The position numbers and the translations under genes were made by a program. From Acetobacteraceae bacterium (GTDB lineage: Bacteria > Pseudomonadota > Alphaproteobacteria > Acetobacterales > Acetobacteraceae), in NCBI GenBank assembly GCA_003506895.1, contig DNXO01000144.1, positions 17,147 through 81,146 on the forward strand: a DNA stretch of 64,000 nucleotides. The letters are read 5' to 3'. Of this stretch, positions 18,539 through 27,619 are shown piece by piece (the first letter of the stretch is position 1; every line of letters begins with the position of its first letter). Under the pieces are notes generated by a model. The model searched no databases and was not told where the DNA came from. It worked only from the letters and a program-made list of their open reading frames with translations.

Positions 18539-21442
18539 ATGCCGGCGCGCGACACCGGGGCTGAACCAGCGGTCGTTACTCTTGCGCGCACCGCGATGGC
18601 CCGCGGTATGGCTGCCATCGCCGGAAAAGACACGGTCGCCGCCCTGCGTTGGCTGGAGCGGGCACGACGGCTGGTACCAAAAGACCCCAATATCGCCCTG
18701 GCGCTGGCGAGCCTCTATCTTAACGATGATCCGGACCGGGCTGAGTCCCTGTTCGCAACGGTCGCCCGGGATCACGACGTCCAGCAGGCCTGGCTGGGAT
18801 TGGCGGCTGTCAGGTTTCGGGCCGGCAATCCGGCCGCCGCCGCCGAACCCCTTGCCAGCGCCTTGTCACGTCATGCCTTTATCCAGGATGTGACGATGCT
18901 GGCCGACCGAATCGCACCGGCGGGTTGGTGCGCTCTACGGCCAGAAGGCGCCCTGGAAATCCACGCCCCGCCGGGTGTGCCGATCAAAGTGACACTGGAC
19001 GGCAAAACAGCACCCGGTACAAGGCTTCCGGAAGATTGGGTTCGGGGCCGCACGGTTGAAGTGGTCGGGGATGGGGCTCCTCTGCTGGGCAGCCCAATTC
19101 AGGTAGGCGCGATCCGGCACGTGGATGGATGCGTGGAAGTCTGGGAAGGTGGCCTGCGCGGATGGGCCTGGCATCCGAACGACCCCGCGACCGATCCGGT
19201 GCTGACGCTGACCGATGGCAACGGTCGCCAACGGACAATAACCCCAAGCGATGAATCCATCGCGGTCGCCGATACCGGGCCATTGGCCCGCCCTCGCTCC
19301 TTCAGCCTGACGGCCGCCGACCTTCGGGATCTTGTGGGCCCTATCCGCGTCAGCGGACCCAACGGCCGGGACCTGACGGGCAGCCCGGTCGATCCCCATG
19401 CGGAAGGCGCCTTTTACAGTCAGGTTGCCCTGGGTTTCGGTCGGGAGCACCCCGCCAATGGAGTTGCCGGTCCGGCACTCCGCGTCAGTGCCCCCGTCCC
19501 ATTTCAGCCCGTGGGCGCCGACAACACCCGACGTGCCACGACCGTCGTCATCCCGATCCATAATGGCGGTCCGATCGTTCTGGCTTGCCTTGCCAGCGTT
19601 CTCGCCTCGGTGTCCAAGGACGTCCGGGTCCTCGTGATCGACGATGGCTCGACGGATCCGGCGATCGTCGCGGCCATTGACGATCTCCACACCCAACGAA
19701 AGATCGGATTACACCGCCACGCCCGCGCCGAGGGCTTTCCTGTCAGCGCAAACGCGGGCATCCGGTTGGCCAAGGGCCGCGACGTGGTGCTGCTCAACAG
19801 CGACACGCTCGTTCCGCCCGGCTGGGTTGAGCGGTTACGTGCTGCCGCCTATGCCGAACCAGACATCGGCAGCGTAACGCCGCTGTCGAACGACGCGAGC
19901 ATTGTGAGTTATCCCGGACCCGCCGGCACAAACGAGCGGCCGAATCAAGCAGCGACGAACCGGCTGGACCGGCTTGCCGCGCGAGCAAACGGTTCCGCGA
20001 CCGTCGATATCCCAGTTGGTGTCGGCTTCTGTCTTTACCTGCGCCGGGATTGCCTGAACGCGGTGGGCGCGTTCCGCACCGACGTCTTCGCGCAGGGCTA
20101 CGGCGAGGAGAACGATCTGTGCCTGCGCGCCCGCCGGTTGGGCTGGCGCAACGTCGCCCTGACGGGCCTGTTCGTCGGTCATCATGCGGGAACGACCTTC
20201 GGCCCCAGCGCCGTCCATCTGCGCCGACGCAACAGCCGGCTGCTGGAGGAACTGCACCCCGGATACGACGCGCTTGTCGCACGTTACGTCGCCGCCGACC
20301 CGCTGGCCCAGGCCCGGCGCCGGATCGACTCGCTGATCTGGAAAGAGCGCGGCAGAAAATGGCCGCAGGCGGCGATCCTGATCGCGCACGATGACGGCGG
20401 CGGCGTCGAACGCCAGGTCCGGCATCGGGCAGCCGCCCATGCCGCGGACGGACGGCGGCCGATCGTGCTGCGGCCGGCCGAAACCAATGCGAACCAGCCA
20501 GCGATCGCGGTGCGGGACGGGTTAAACGATGATCTTCCGAATCTGATCTTCGCCATGCCGACCCAACTGCCGGAGCTTGCGGGCTTTCTGCGTGCCTCCC
20601 GGGCAGACCGGATCGAGGCGCATCACCTCGCCGATTATGGCCCCGAGATCTATGACCTGATCGCCAAGCTCGCTTTGCCCTGCGACGTGCATGTCCACGA
20701 TTATGCCTGGTTCTGCCCGCGTATCTCCCTGGTGGCGGCCTATAACCGGTATTGCGGTGAGCCCGATCTGGCGGACTGCGAGGCCTGCATTGCCGATAAC
20801 GGACACTTCCTGAAGGAAGATATCAGCGTCGAGGCGTTGCGGCGGCGGTCGGACCGGTTCCTGGCCGATGCTCGGCAAATCGTCGTGCCGGCGGCCGACG
20901 TCGGGAGGCGGCTGCGCCGCTACTTTCCCGAGGTCACAACAACAACCGTTCCCCACGAAGACGATGGCGATACCGCCCCGCCCCGGAAGCCGGCGGCAAG
21001 GCCAAACGGGCGGCCCCGCGTCTGCGTCGTTGGCGCCATCGGCATTCACAAGGGTTACGAAATCCTGCTGGCCTGCGCGAGGGACGCGCAACGGCGCGAT
21101 CTGGACCTGGAATTCGCGGTCGTCGGTCACACCATCGACGATGCCAGGATCATGGCCACGGAACGGGTGTTCGTGACAGGCGAATTCGGCGCGGGCGAAG
21201 CGGTCGCATTGATCGCCGCCCAGAACGCCGCACTTGGTTTCGTGCCGTCCATCTGGCCCGAAACCTGGTGCCTGACCCTTGGGGAAATCTGGCGCGCCGG
21301 CCTGAGTGCCGCCGCGTTCGACATCGGCGCCCCGGCGGAGCGAATCAGACAAACCGGACGTGGAATAGTACTTCCATTGGGTCTATCCCCAAATGCTATT
21401 AACAACGCGCTGCTCGCGGCAGTCCGGGCGGCGGGGCTTTGA
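18539..21442 (+). CDS. Large TPR-containing glycosyltransferase with GT2 and GT4-like domains
   Basis: 967-residue multidomain protein. Residues ~15-125 look like helical TPR-type repeats. Residues ~145-290 form a beta-rich module with a WAWHPNDP signature. Residues ~333-560 are a GT2 (GT-A) domain with TTVVIPIHNGG, the DDGST motif (~369) and a DxD-like NSDT (~420). Residues ~600-967 resemble a GT-B glycosyltransferase (IGIHKGYEILLACA and a C-terminal WPETWCLTLGEIWRAG segment). No membrane helix. The fusion suggests two sugar transfers by one polypeptide. Nucleotide sugars and acceptor are unknown. Confidence 0.85.
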   Translation: MPARDTGAEPAVVTLARTAMARGMAAIAGKDTVAALRWLERARRLVPKDPNIALALASLYLNDDPDRAESLFATVARDHDVQQAWLGLAAVRFRAGNPAAAAEPLASALSRHAFIQDVTMLADRIAPAGWCALRPEGALEIHAPPGVPIKVTLDGKTAPGTRLPEDWVRGRTVEVVGDGAPLLGSPIQVGAIRHVDGCVEVWEGGLRGWAWHPNDPATDPVLTLTDGNGRQRTITPSDESIAVADTGPLARPRSFSLTAADLRDLVGPIRVSGPNGRDLTGSPVDPHAEGAFYSQVALGFGREHPANGVAGPALRVSAPVPFQPVGADNTRRATTVVIPIHNGGPIVLACLASVLASVSKDVRVLVIDDGSTDPAIVAAIDDLHTQRKIGLHRHARAEGFPVSANAGIRLAKGRDVVLLNSDTLVPPGWVERLRAAAYAEPDIGSVTPLSNDASIVSYPGPAGTNERPNQAATNRLDRLAARANGSATVDIPVGVGFCLYLRRDCLNAVGAFRTDVFAQGYGEENDLCLRARRLGWRNVALTGLFVGHHAGTTFGPSAVHLRRRNSRLLEELHPGYDALVARYVAADPLAQARRRIDSLIWKERGRKWPQAAILIAHDDGGGVERQVRHRAAAHAADGRRPIVLRPAETNANQPAIAVRDGLNDDLPNLIFAMPTQLPELAGFLRASRADRIEAHHLADYGPEIYDLIAKLALPCDVHVHDYAWFCPRISLVAAYNRYCGEPDLADCEACIADNGHFLKEDISVEALRRRSDRFLADARQIVVPAADVGRRLRRYFPEVTTTTVPHEDDGDTAPPRKPAARPNGRPRVCVVGAIGIHKGYEILLACARDAQRRDLDLEFAVVGHTIDDARIMATERVFVTGEFGAGEAVALIAAQNAALGFVPSIWPETWCLTLGEIWRAGLSAAAFDIGAPAERIRQTGRGIVLPLGLSPNAINNALLAAVRAAGL

Positions 21443-21525
21443 TGAAGGATCACGACCGCCATGACCCAAGGCCATTACCACGTTGCTTCCGCCGATCCTT
21501 CTGACCTAGTGATATAAGTCGTAAA

Positions 21526-22560
21526 ATGGCACGAACACCTAAAAAGCGAGTCAGCCGTATGTCCGAAGCCGCAAGCGCGGAACGAACGAAAGCCCCGGCC
21601 AGACAATCCGGGTCCCAGCCAACCGATACTACACCCGATGCGTCGAACCGCGTTGCCGAGTTGCAAGTGACGGCGCACCTGATGACGCTGGAAACAGGCC
21701 TGTTCTGTGTCTTCCAGACCCCAGGCAGCACGCCGCCGGACGCGGCGACCGGTCTGCCGGGCGTGCGCATCACACCGGCTCCCGGCTTGGCCGGACGGCC
21801 GGAAGCCGTTACCGTCAGTACATTCCGCGAGGACGGCTGGCTAAATGGGACGGCCGCCCTGGTGCGGGTGACCGACGGTTCGGCGCAGATCCTGGTTACG
21901 ATTTATCAGCACAAGGGCATGGACGCCGCCCCCCGCCTCCAGGTCCTGCGCCTGAGCGGCGAACCCAACGCGTCGGCCATGCCCGAAGCGCCCGCCGCCG
22001 CGGCTCCGGCACCCAAGCCGGTGGCCGAAACCGGGCAGCCGGAAGCGAACCCGGAAGTCATGGCGCACGTGCAGCGCATGGGCGACGTCGGTGTCAAACT
22101 TGGCGAATGGCTTGGCATCAAAGGCAGCCGCCAGTGGGTCGAGGGCTTCGGTCTGGCGCCCGCCACGGGTATCGCCCTGGAGGACATCGAGTATCAGGCC
22201 GTGCTGGGCCGCAACTGGCTTTCGCCCTGGGTCGAAGGCGGCAAGTTCTGCGGCAGCCGCGGCATGGCGTTACCATTGCTGGGGATCAAGGTCCGCCTGA
22301 AGGGCGCCGCCGCCCGTGCGTTCGAATGCCGTTATTCGGCGACCTTCGTGGATGGCAGCGCTGTTGGCCCGGTCAGCGGCGGTGAGGCCTGCGAAGCCGA
22401 GAGCCTGGCCGCGCTGGAAGCTTTCCAGATCGTCATTCACCCGCGCGCGGGCAAGACGGCGACGAAGGTTGCCACCGGCAAGGCCGCTGCCAAGCCCACT
22501 GCGAAGGCGGCCATCAAGCCCGCTGCCAAGCCCGCCCCCAAACCACGCGCCAAGGCATAA
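21526..22560 (+). CDS. Protein with clostridial-hydrophobic-W-like repeats and Lys/Ala/Pro tail
   Basis: 344-residue protein. The N-terminal ~40 residues are polar, and residues ~45-145 are a beta-rich unit. Residues ~220-305 contain two degenerate repeats that resemble ChW (clostridial hydrophobic W) repeats: a Tyr, then W..PWVEGG..CGSRGMALPLLGIKVRL, then a weaker second copy ending ALEAFQIVI. The last ~35 residues are a Lys/Ala/Pro run (repeated AAKP/KPAA units). No signal peptide is seen. ATG at 21559 is an alternative start. In ChW proteins the repeats serve surface attachment or carbohydrate contact. The resemblance is by eye only. Confidence 0.6.
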   Translation: MARTPKKRVSRMSEAASAERTKAPARQSGSQPTDTTPDASNRVAELQVTAHLMTLETGLFCVFQTPGSTPPDAATGLPGVRITPAPGLAGRPEAVTVSTFREDGWLNGTAALVRVTDGSAQILVTIYQHKGMDAAPRLQVLRLSGEPNASAMPEAPAAAAPAPKPVAETGQPEANPEVMAHVQRMGDVGVKLGEWLGIKGSRQWVEGFGLAPATGIALEDIEYQAVLGRNWLSPWVEGGKFCGSRGMALPLLGIKVRLKGAAARAFECRYSATFVDGSAVGPVSGGEACEAESLAALEAFQIVIHPRAGKTATKVATGKAAAKPTAKAAIKPAAKPAPKPRAKA

Positions 22561-22649
22561 AGGCGGCATCGCCCCATCGCGGACAAGCCAGTCAGCCCGG
22601 ACGTTGACTGGCGTTTCGCCTCGGCGGCCGTCCAGACAAGGTTACCAGA

Positions 22650-23954
22650 TTGAAGTTCCTGTTCGTTCACCAGAACTACCCCGCCCAATTCCTGCACATC
22701 GTCCGGCACCTTGTCGCGGCGAAGCGGCACGAGGTGGTTTTCATTACCGAACCGAATGCGAATGAAATCGCCGGCGTCCGGAAAGTACCATACCTCAAGC
22801 CGAAACTGGACGTGTCGGAAGTTCACGTCGCGGCCCGGGAACTCGATAACGGGGTCCGCCGTGCGGAGCTTGTGTATCGTGCCGCGTACGGCCTGAATCA
22901 CCTCGGCTACAAGCCCGACATCATCATCGGCCATCACGGCTGGGGAGAAATGCTGAACCTTCGCGACCTGTGGCCTGACGTGCCGATGTTGGGCTACATG
23001 GAGTTCTACTATCAGTACAATGCCGCGGATGTCGGATTCGATCCGGAGTTCCCGTCCGACCCATTGGATTTCCCGCGCATCCGAGCCAAGAACGCGATCA
23101 ACCATATCGCGCTTAATCTTGGTGCCACGGGGCAATGCCCGACCCAGTGGCAGTTATCGACCTATCCCAAATGGGCCCGCCCGCGGATCGAACTGATCTG
23201 GGAAGGCGTCGATCTGGAGATGTGCAGCCCGGATCCGGCCGCGCGCAGGAGGACGCTCAAGGTCGGCGACATGACGATCAAACCGACCGACAAGCTCGTT
23301 ACCTACGTCTCGCGCGACCTGGAACCCTATCGCGGTTTCCACATCATGATGCGTGCGCTGCCTGACCTGTTGAAGGCGCACAAGGATCTGAAGGTCATCA
23401 TGATCGGCGGCGACGGTATCAGCTATGGCGCGGCGCCGCATCATGGTGGCAACTGGCGGGAGGTCATGCTGGCGGAGGTCGGCAAGAACATCGACCCCGA
23501 TCGCGTCGTCTTCCCCGGCCGCGTCCCCTACTCGACCTATCTCTCGGCGCTGCGCCGCTCCGACGCGCATGTCTATCTGACCTATCCATTCGTCGCCTCA
23601 TGGTCGATGCGGGAATCGATGGCGATCGGTTGCGCGGTCATCGGCGGCGATGTCGATCCGGTGCGGGAGTTCATTACGCATGGCGAGAATGGGGTACTGA
23701 CACCGTTTCTGGAGCCGCGCACCCTGGCCCGCACGATCCTCAACGTGATCGAGGACAAGACGTTGAACCGCAAGTTGCGCGAAGGGGCCAGGGCCTATGC
23801 CGAAGCGAATCTGGCGATGGGGGATTACCTGGATCGCTACTGTCAGGTAATCGCCAATATGACCGGCGAGAACCCGGCCCCTCGCCCCGAACTGGAAACG
23901 GAGGTCGCCAAAAAGGCCGGGCGAATTCGCAAGCGGGCCACCGCCGACGCCTGA
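22650..23954 (+). CDS. GT4-family (group 1) glycosyltransferase
   Basis: 434-residue soluble GT-B enzyme starting with TTG at 22650, preceded by AAGG eight bases upstream. N-terminal MKFLFVHQNYPAQFLHIVRHL is typical of this family. The C-terminal half has KLVTYVSRDLEPYRGFHIMM and the E-x7-E-type site WSMRESMAIGCAVIGGDVDPV. The tail is basic (KKAGRIRKRATADA). It follows the W-repeat protein by 89 bases and closes the co-directional secretion/glycosylation locus, so it probably acts with the large glycosyltransferase. Donor and acceptor are unknown. Confidence 0.88.
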   Translation: MKFLFVHQNYPAQFLHIVRHLVAAKRHEVVFITEPNANEIAGVRKVPYLKPKLDVSEVHVAARELDNGVRRAELVYRAAYGLNHLGYKPDIIIGHHGWGEMLNLRDLWPDVPMLGYMEFYYQYNAADVGFDPEFPSDPLDFPRIRAKNAINHIALNLGATGQCPTQWQLSTYPKWARPRIELIWEGVDLEMCSPDPAARRRTLKVGDMTIKPTDKLVTYVSRDLEPYRGFHIMMRALPDLLKAHKDLKVIMIGGDGISYGAAPHHGGNWREVMLAEVGKNIDPDRVVFPGRVPYSTYLSALRRSDAHVYLTYPFVASWSMRESMAIGCAVIGGDVDPVREFITHGENGVLTPFLEPRTLARTILNVIEDKTLNRKLREGARAYAEANLAMGDYLDRYCQVIANMTGENPAPRPELETEVAKKAGRIRKRATADA

Positions 23955-24079
23955 TTCGTATTTCTGGCAGCCCCACCGCGGCTGACAAAGCGACCGGCGC
24001 CTCTTGCCCGATCCTGTCGGCTTGTGCCACCACGGCGAAACGACGCATGTCATAGCGCATTGCGACCGAGAGGATGATC

Positions 24080-24925
24080 ATGACCGATAGTGCTCCGGCA
24101 CCTCAACCAGCCACCGGCACCCTGATGCGGGGGAAGCGCGGCGTCATCATGGGCGTCGCCAACGACCGTTCGCTGGCCTGGGGCATCGCCGCGGCGTGTG
24201 CGGCCCAGGGTGCGGAGCTGGCATTCACCTATCAGGGCGACGCGCTGGGCCGCCGGGTGCGCCCGCTGGCGGCGCAGGCTGGTTCCGACCTGCTGTTTTC
24301 CTGCGACGTGGCCGATGAGGCCAGTATCGACACCGCCTTTGCCGAGATCGGCAAGCATTGGGACGGCATCGATTTTCTGGTCCACGCCATCGGCTATGCC
24401 GACAAGCAATATCTGCGCGGGCGATACCTCGACACGCCCCGCGACGGGTTCCTGCAGGCGATGGACATCTCGTGCTACTCCTTCACCGCGGTCTGCCAGC
24501 GCGCCGTACCGATGATGAAGCCGGGCGGCAGCCTTCTGACCCTCAGCTACCTGGGGGCTGAACGGGTCGTGCCGCATTACAACGTGATGGGCGTGGCGAA
24601 AGCGGCGCTGGAGGCATCGGTGCGCTATCTGGCGGCCGACCTGGGCACCGCCGGCATCCGCTGCAATGCGATCAGCGCCGGCCCGATCAAGACCCTGGCT
24701 GCCTACGGCGGGATCGGCGACTTCCAGTACATCCTGCGCTGGAATCAGTTGAACTCACCCATGCAGCGCAACACCACGATCGAGGATGTTGGCGGCGCGG
24801 GTGTGTATTTCCTGTCCGATCTGTCGTCCGGCGTGACCGGCGAGGTGCATCATGTGGATTGCGGCTACCATAGCGTCGGCATGAAGAACCCGAACGCGCC
24901 CGATATCGCAATCGTGGAAAGCTGA
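24080..24925 (+). CDS. fabI: Enoyl-[acyl-carrier-protein] reductase (NADH)
   Basis: FabI completes each cycle of fatty-acid elongation by reducing the trans-2-enoyl-ACP. The 281-residue SDR-fold protein has the FabI cofactor motif GVANDRSLAWGIA, the LVHAIGYAD segment and the catalytic Tyr-x6-Lys (YNVMGVAK). ATG at 24080 is chosen because GAGAGG (24068-24073) sits six bases before it; the ATG at 24074 would abut the Shine-Dalgarno. It is followed 12 bases later by aroC, the usual fabI-aroC pairing in this lineage. Confidence 0.97.
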   Translation: MTDSAPAPQPATGTLMRGKRGVIMGVANDRSLAWGIAAACAAQGAELAFTYQGDALGRRVRPLAAQAGSDLLFSCDVADEASIDTAFAEIGKHWDGIDFLVHAIGYADKQYLRGRYLDTPRDGFLQAMDISCYSFTAVCQRAVPMMKPGGSLLTLSYLGAERVVPHYNVMGVAKAALEASVRYLAADLGTAGIRCNAISAGPIKTLAAYGGIGDFQYILRWNQLNSPMQRNTTIEDVGGAGVYFLSDLSSGVTGEVHHVDCGYHSVGMKNPNAPDIAIVES

Positions 24926-24937
24926 CAGTCCGCCGCC

Positions 24938-26041
24938 ATGTCGCACAACAGCTTCGGTCATCTCTTCCGCGTCACCACCTGGGGCGAAAGCCATGGGCCG
25001 GCGATCGGCGGCGTCGTCGATGGCTGCCCGCCGCTGCTGCCGCTGACCGAGGCGGACATTCAGCCCTGGCTGGACAAGCGCCGGCCCGGCCAGTCGAAAT
25101 TCACCACGCAGCGGCAGGAACCCGACCAGGTTCGCATCCTGTCCGGTGTGTTCGAAGGTATGACCACCGGCACACCCATCAGTTTGCTGATCGAGAATAC
25201 CGACCAACGCTCTCGCGATTATGCCGCGATCGCGACCCAGTTCCGGCCCGGCCATGCCGACCTGACGTACGACCTGAAATACGGCATCCGGGACTATCGC
25301 GGCGGCGGGCGGTCGTCGGCCCGTGAAACCGCGATACGGGTGGCTGCCGGCGCGGTTGCCCGTCGTGTTCTGGGATCGGGCGTACGCATCCGCGGCGCCT
25401 TGGTCCAGGTCGGTCCGCACAAGATCGACCGCGACCGGTGGGACTGGGATCAGATCGGTGAAAATCCGTTCTTCTGTCCCGATCCGATCGCCGCGCAGAC
25501 CTGGGAAACCTATCTGTCGGCGGTTCGTAAGTCAGGCTCCTCCACCGGCGCCGTGATCGAGGTGGTCGCGGACGGGATGCAGCCCGGTTTGGGCGCGCCG
25601 ATTTACGGCAAGCTGGACGCCGACCTGGCGGGTGCCCTGATGTCGATCAATGCCGTGAAAGGCGTGGAGATCGGCGAGGGTTTCGCCGCCGCCGCCCTGA
25701 CCGGCGAAGACAACGCCGACGAAATGCGGATGCGTGACGGGTTGGTGGCATTCGACTCCAACCACGCCGGCGGCATCCTCGGCGGGATTTCGACGGGCCA
25801 GCCGATCGTGGTTCGTTTCGCAGTCAAGCCGACAAGCTCCATACTATCATTGCGCCACTCGGTTGACCGCCTTGGCCACGATATCGAGATCATGACCAAG
25901 GGCCGTCATGATCCCTGCGTTGGTATCCGAGCGGTGCCGGTCGGAGAGGCGATGGTGGCCTGCGTGCTGGCTGATCACCTGTTGCGCCATCGTGCGCAAA
26001 ACCCCGACGCTCCGACGACCGCGCGGCTGCCCCGGAATTGA
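24938..26041 (+). CDS. aroC: Chorismate synthase
   Basis: AroC converts EPSP to chorismate, the last shared step of aromatic amino-acid synthesis, using reduced FMN. The 367-residue protein carries all three family signatures: GESHGPAIGGVVDGCPPLLP, the RGGGRSSARETAIRVAAGA loop and RHDPCVGIRAVPVGEAM near the C-terminus. Length is normal for the family. It is just downstream of fabI and likely co-transcribed. Confidence 0.98.
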   Translation: MSHNSFGHLFRVTTWGESHGPAIGGVVDGCPPLLPLTEADIQPWLDKRRPGQSKFTTQRQEPDQVRILSGVFEGMTTGTPISLLIENTDQRSRDYAAIATQFRPGHADLTYDLKYGIRDYRGGGRSSARETAIRVAAGAVARRVLGSGVRIRGALVQVGPHKIDRDRWDWDQIGENPFFCPDPIAAQTWETYLSAVRKSGSSTGAVIEVVADGMQPGLGAPIYGKLDADLAGALMSINAVKGVEIGEGFAAAALTGEDNADEMRMRDGLVAFDSNHAGGILGGISTGQPIVVRFAVKPTSSILSLRHSVDRLGHDIEIMTKGRHDPCVGIRAVPVGEAMVACVLADHLLRHRAQNPDAPTTARLPRN

Positions 26042-26204
26042 GCAGGCGATAATAACCGAGCTTGACGGTCAGGAATAAGTGGGACTGAATACCGTTCCCA
26101 TTATCGTGATAGCGTGTACGATGTCGGTATCGTCTTCGACCTTGGATATTTCCGGCTTAGCTCCTTTCGTAGCCCTGGTTGGGATACGGTGCTGGCAGGA
26201 ACGG

Positions 26205-27338
26205 ATGGCTGAAATCCGCGATCTGTCTGCCTCGGGCCCTCGTGCTGGGCAAGCCATTCGCCAACGCCACGGTATCGAGCTCAGTCTGGAGAAGCTTCGC
26301 CGGCACCCCGGCGCCATTCCGTCCATGGCGGAGATCCGGCTGGGCCAGATTGCCGCCGAGATACCCCGGATCGCCGCGGGGCTGACACCTGGCGGCCGCG
26401 ATCGCCTGATAGAAGCCATTCGCTTGGGCCTCGCTGGACAAAACACCTTGATCCCGATCTTCCATATGGTCCGTACCGCGATGTCGCAGCGGGACCGTGG
26501 ATTCGGCGTTGCGTTCACTGGGTTGAACGACGAAACGCCCTATGACCTGCTGCTGCGACGCGACGGCGTGGAGGCGGAGGTTGCCTGCGATGCGATGACC
26601 GCCGAGGAAGGGCGCGGGGTGCATCGTGGGGCCTGGTTCCGCCTTGCCGACCGGATCGACCCCGACCTGCAGACATGGCTTGCTGCGCATCCTGGCCGCT
26701 ATCTCTTGAAGATGACCTTGCCCCGCGGCCTGCGAGGCGGCTTGCAAGAGACGGGTGCGGAGAATGAAACCCTTGCCCAGGTTCATCAGCGCATCACTGC
26801 GATGTTGCAGACACAGACCCGCCAGGACCACGACGAGGCGATCGTGTTACGTCTGGACCCGCTGCTGTTGGCCGGCGCCCAGGCCGAGGACAGCGGCCTG
26901 ATCTCCTCCCTGCGGCGGGAGTTCGGACCCGAGGCGCATCTGTCGGTCACCACGTCCGGCAACGCCGTGTTCGTGATGGCCGCCCGAGCGGGTCGGGAGA
27001 ATGAGGTGGCGATCGCGATCCGCAGACGGTTGGCCGCCTTGGCCCCCGTCCGCCTAACGGGTACGCGACCCGGCATCCTGTCGGTTTTCGTGGAAGACAC
27101 GGATCGTCTGGAATGGCGTGGTTTGCGTGACCGGCTGGAGCTGGAAGGCGAGGCGCGCCAGTTCATGACCAACCCGGAAGCGCGCCCGGTGGTGGCGGTC
27201 AGCTTCGTCTCGCGCTTCGAAATGTTCGGCGTATCCGAACCCGATGCGGCCGCCGGAGGGGAGCTTCGTTTCCGCAATCCCGGACACCCCGCCGCGGGTT
27301 TCGCGGCCCTCGCGCCAGCGGTAATGTCGTCAGTGTGA
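26205..27338 (+). CDS. Conserved-looking hypothetical protein with a possible nuclease-like core
   Basis: 377-residue protein if translated from ATG 26205; a GTG at 26079 would add 42 residues and cannot be excluded. I do not recognise a named family. Residues ~95-145 (PYDLLLRRDGVEAEV followed by CDAMTAEEGR) recall the strand-turn-strand core of PD-(D/E)XK-like folds, though the expected Lys is not in place. The rest is mixed alpha/beta with no membrane helix or signal peptide. It stands alone downstream of aroC, with good codon character throughout. Function unknown. Confidence 0.65.
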   Translation: MAEIRDLSASGPRAGQAIRQRHGIELSLEKLRRHPGAIPSMAEIRLGQIAAEIPRIAAGLTPGGRDRLIEAIRLGLAGQNTLIPIFHMVRTAMSQRDRGFGVAFTGLNDETPYDLLLRRDGVEAEVACDAMTAEEGRGVHRGAWFRLADRIDPDLQTWLAAHPGRYLLKMTLPRGLRGGLQETGAENETLAQVHQRITAMLQTQTRQDHDEAIVLRLDPLLLAGAQAEDSGLISSLRREFGPEAHLSVTTSGNAVFVMAARAGRENEVAIAIRRRLAALAPVRLTGTRPGILSVFVEDTDRLEWRGLRDRLELEGEARQFMTNPEARPVVAVSFVSRFEMFGVSEPDAAAGGELRFRNPGHPAAGFAALAPAVMSSV

Positions 27339-27451
27339 ACACCGGCACGGTGCGGAAAGCCGTGTCGCCTACTCATATTCACCGTTAGGCCTCGGCATCG
27401 CCATTTTTGGGTGGCGGGATGCTGGGGTTGCGTGTGCTTTATGAGGTGAGC

Positions 27452-27619
27452 ATGTCCAGTGCGGAATACAGCCGTAAATTAGATGAACTCGATCGCCTGC
27501 TGAACGACCCTGACGTTCCGATGCAGCCGGATCGCGTCTGGTCGTTGCTGGCCGAGGTATCCCGCTCAGACGCATCCTCCATGCCGAGGCCGTCGATGAA
27601 CCGCACCTCCGATCGTTAG
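27452..27619 (+). CDS. Small hypothetical protein
   Basis: 55-residue ORF, too small for a firm call. It begins MSSAEYSRKLDELDRLLNDP and reads as an acidic amphipathic helix followed by VWSLLAEVSR, a sensible small folded protein. A GAGGTG lies three bases before the ATG, which is close. The longer frame from 27407 adds an implausible N-terminus. The C-terminal ~15 residues are Ser/Arg-rich. The regular helix pattern and codon choice favour a real gene, but no family is recognised. Confidence 0.45.
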   Translation: MSSAEYSRKLDELDRLLNDPDVPMQPDRVWSLLAEVSRSDASSMPRPSMNRTSDR

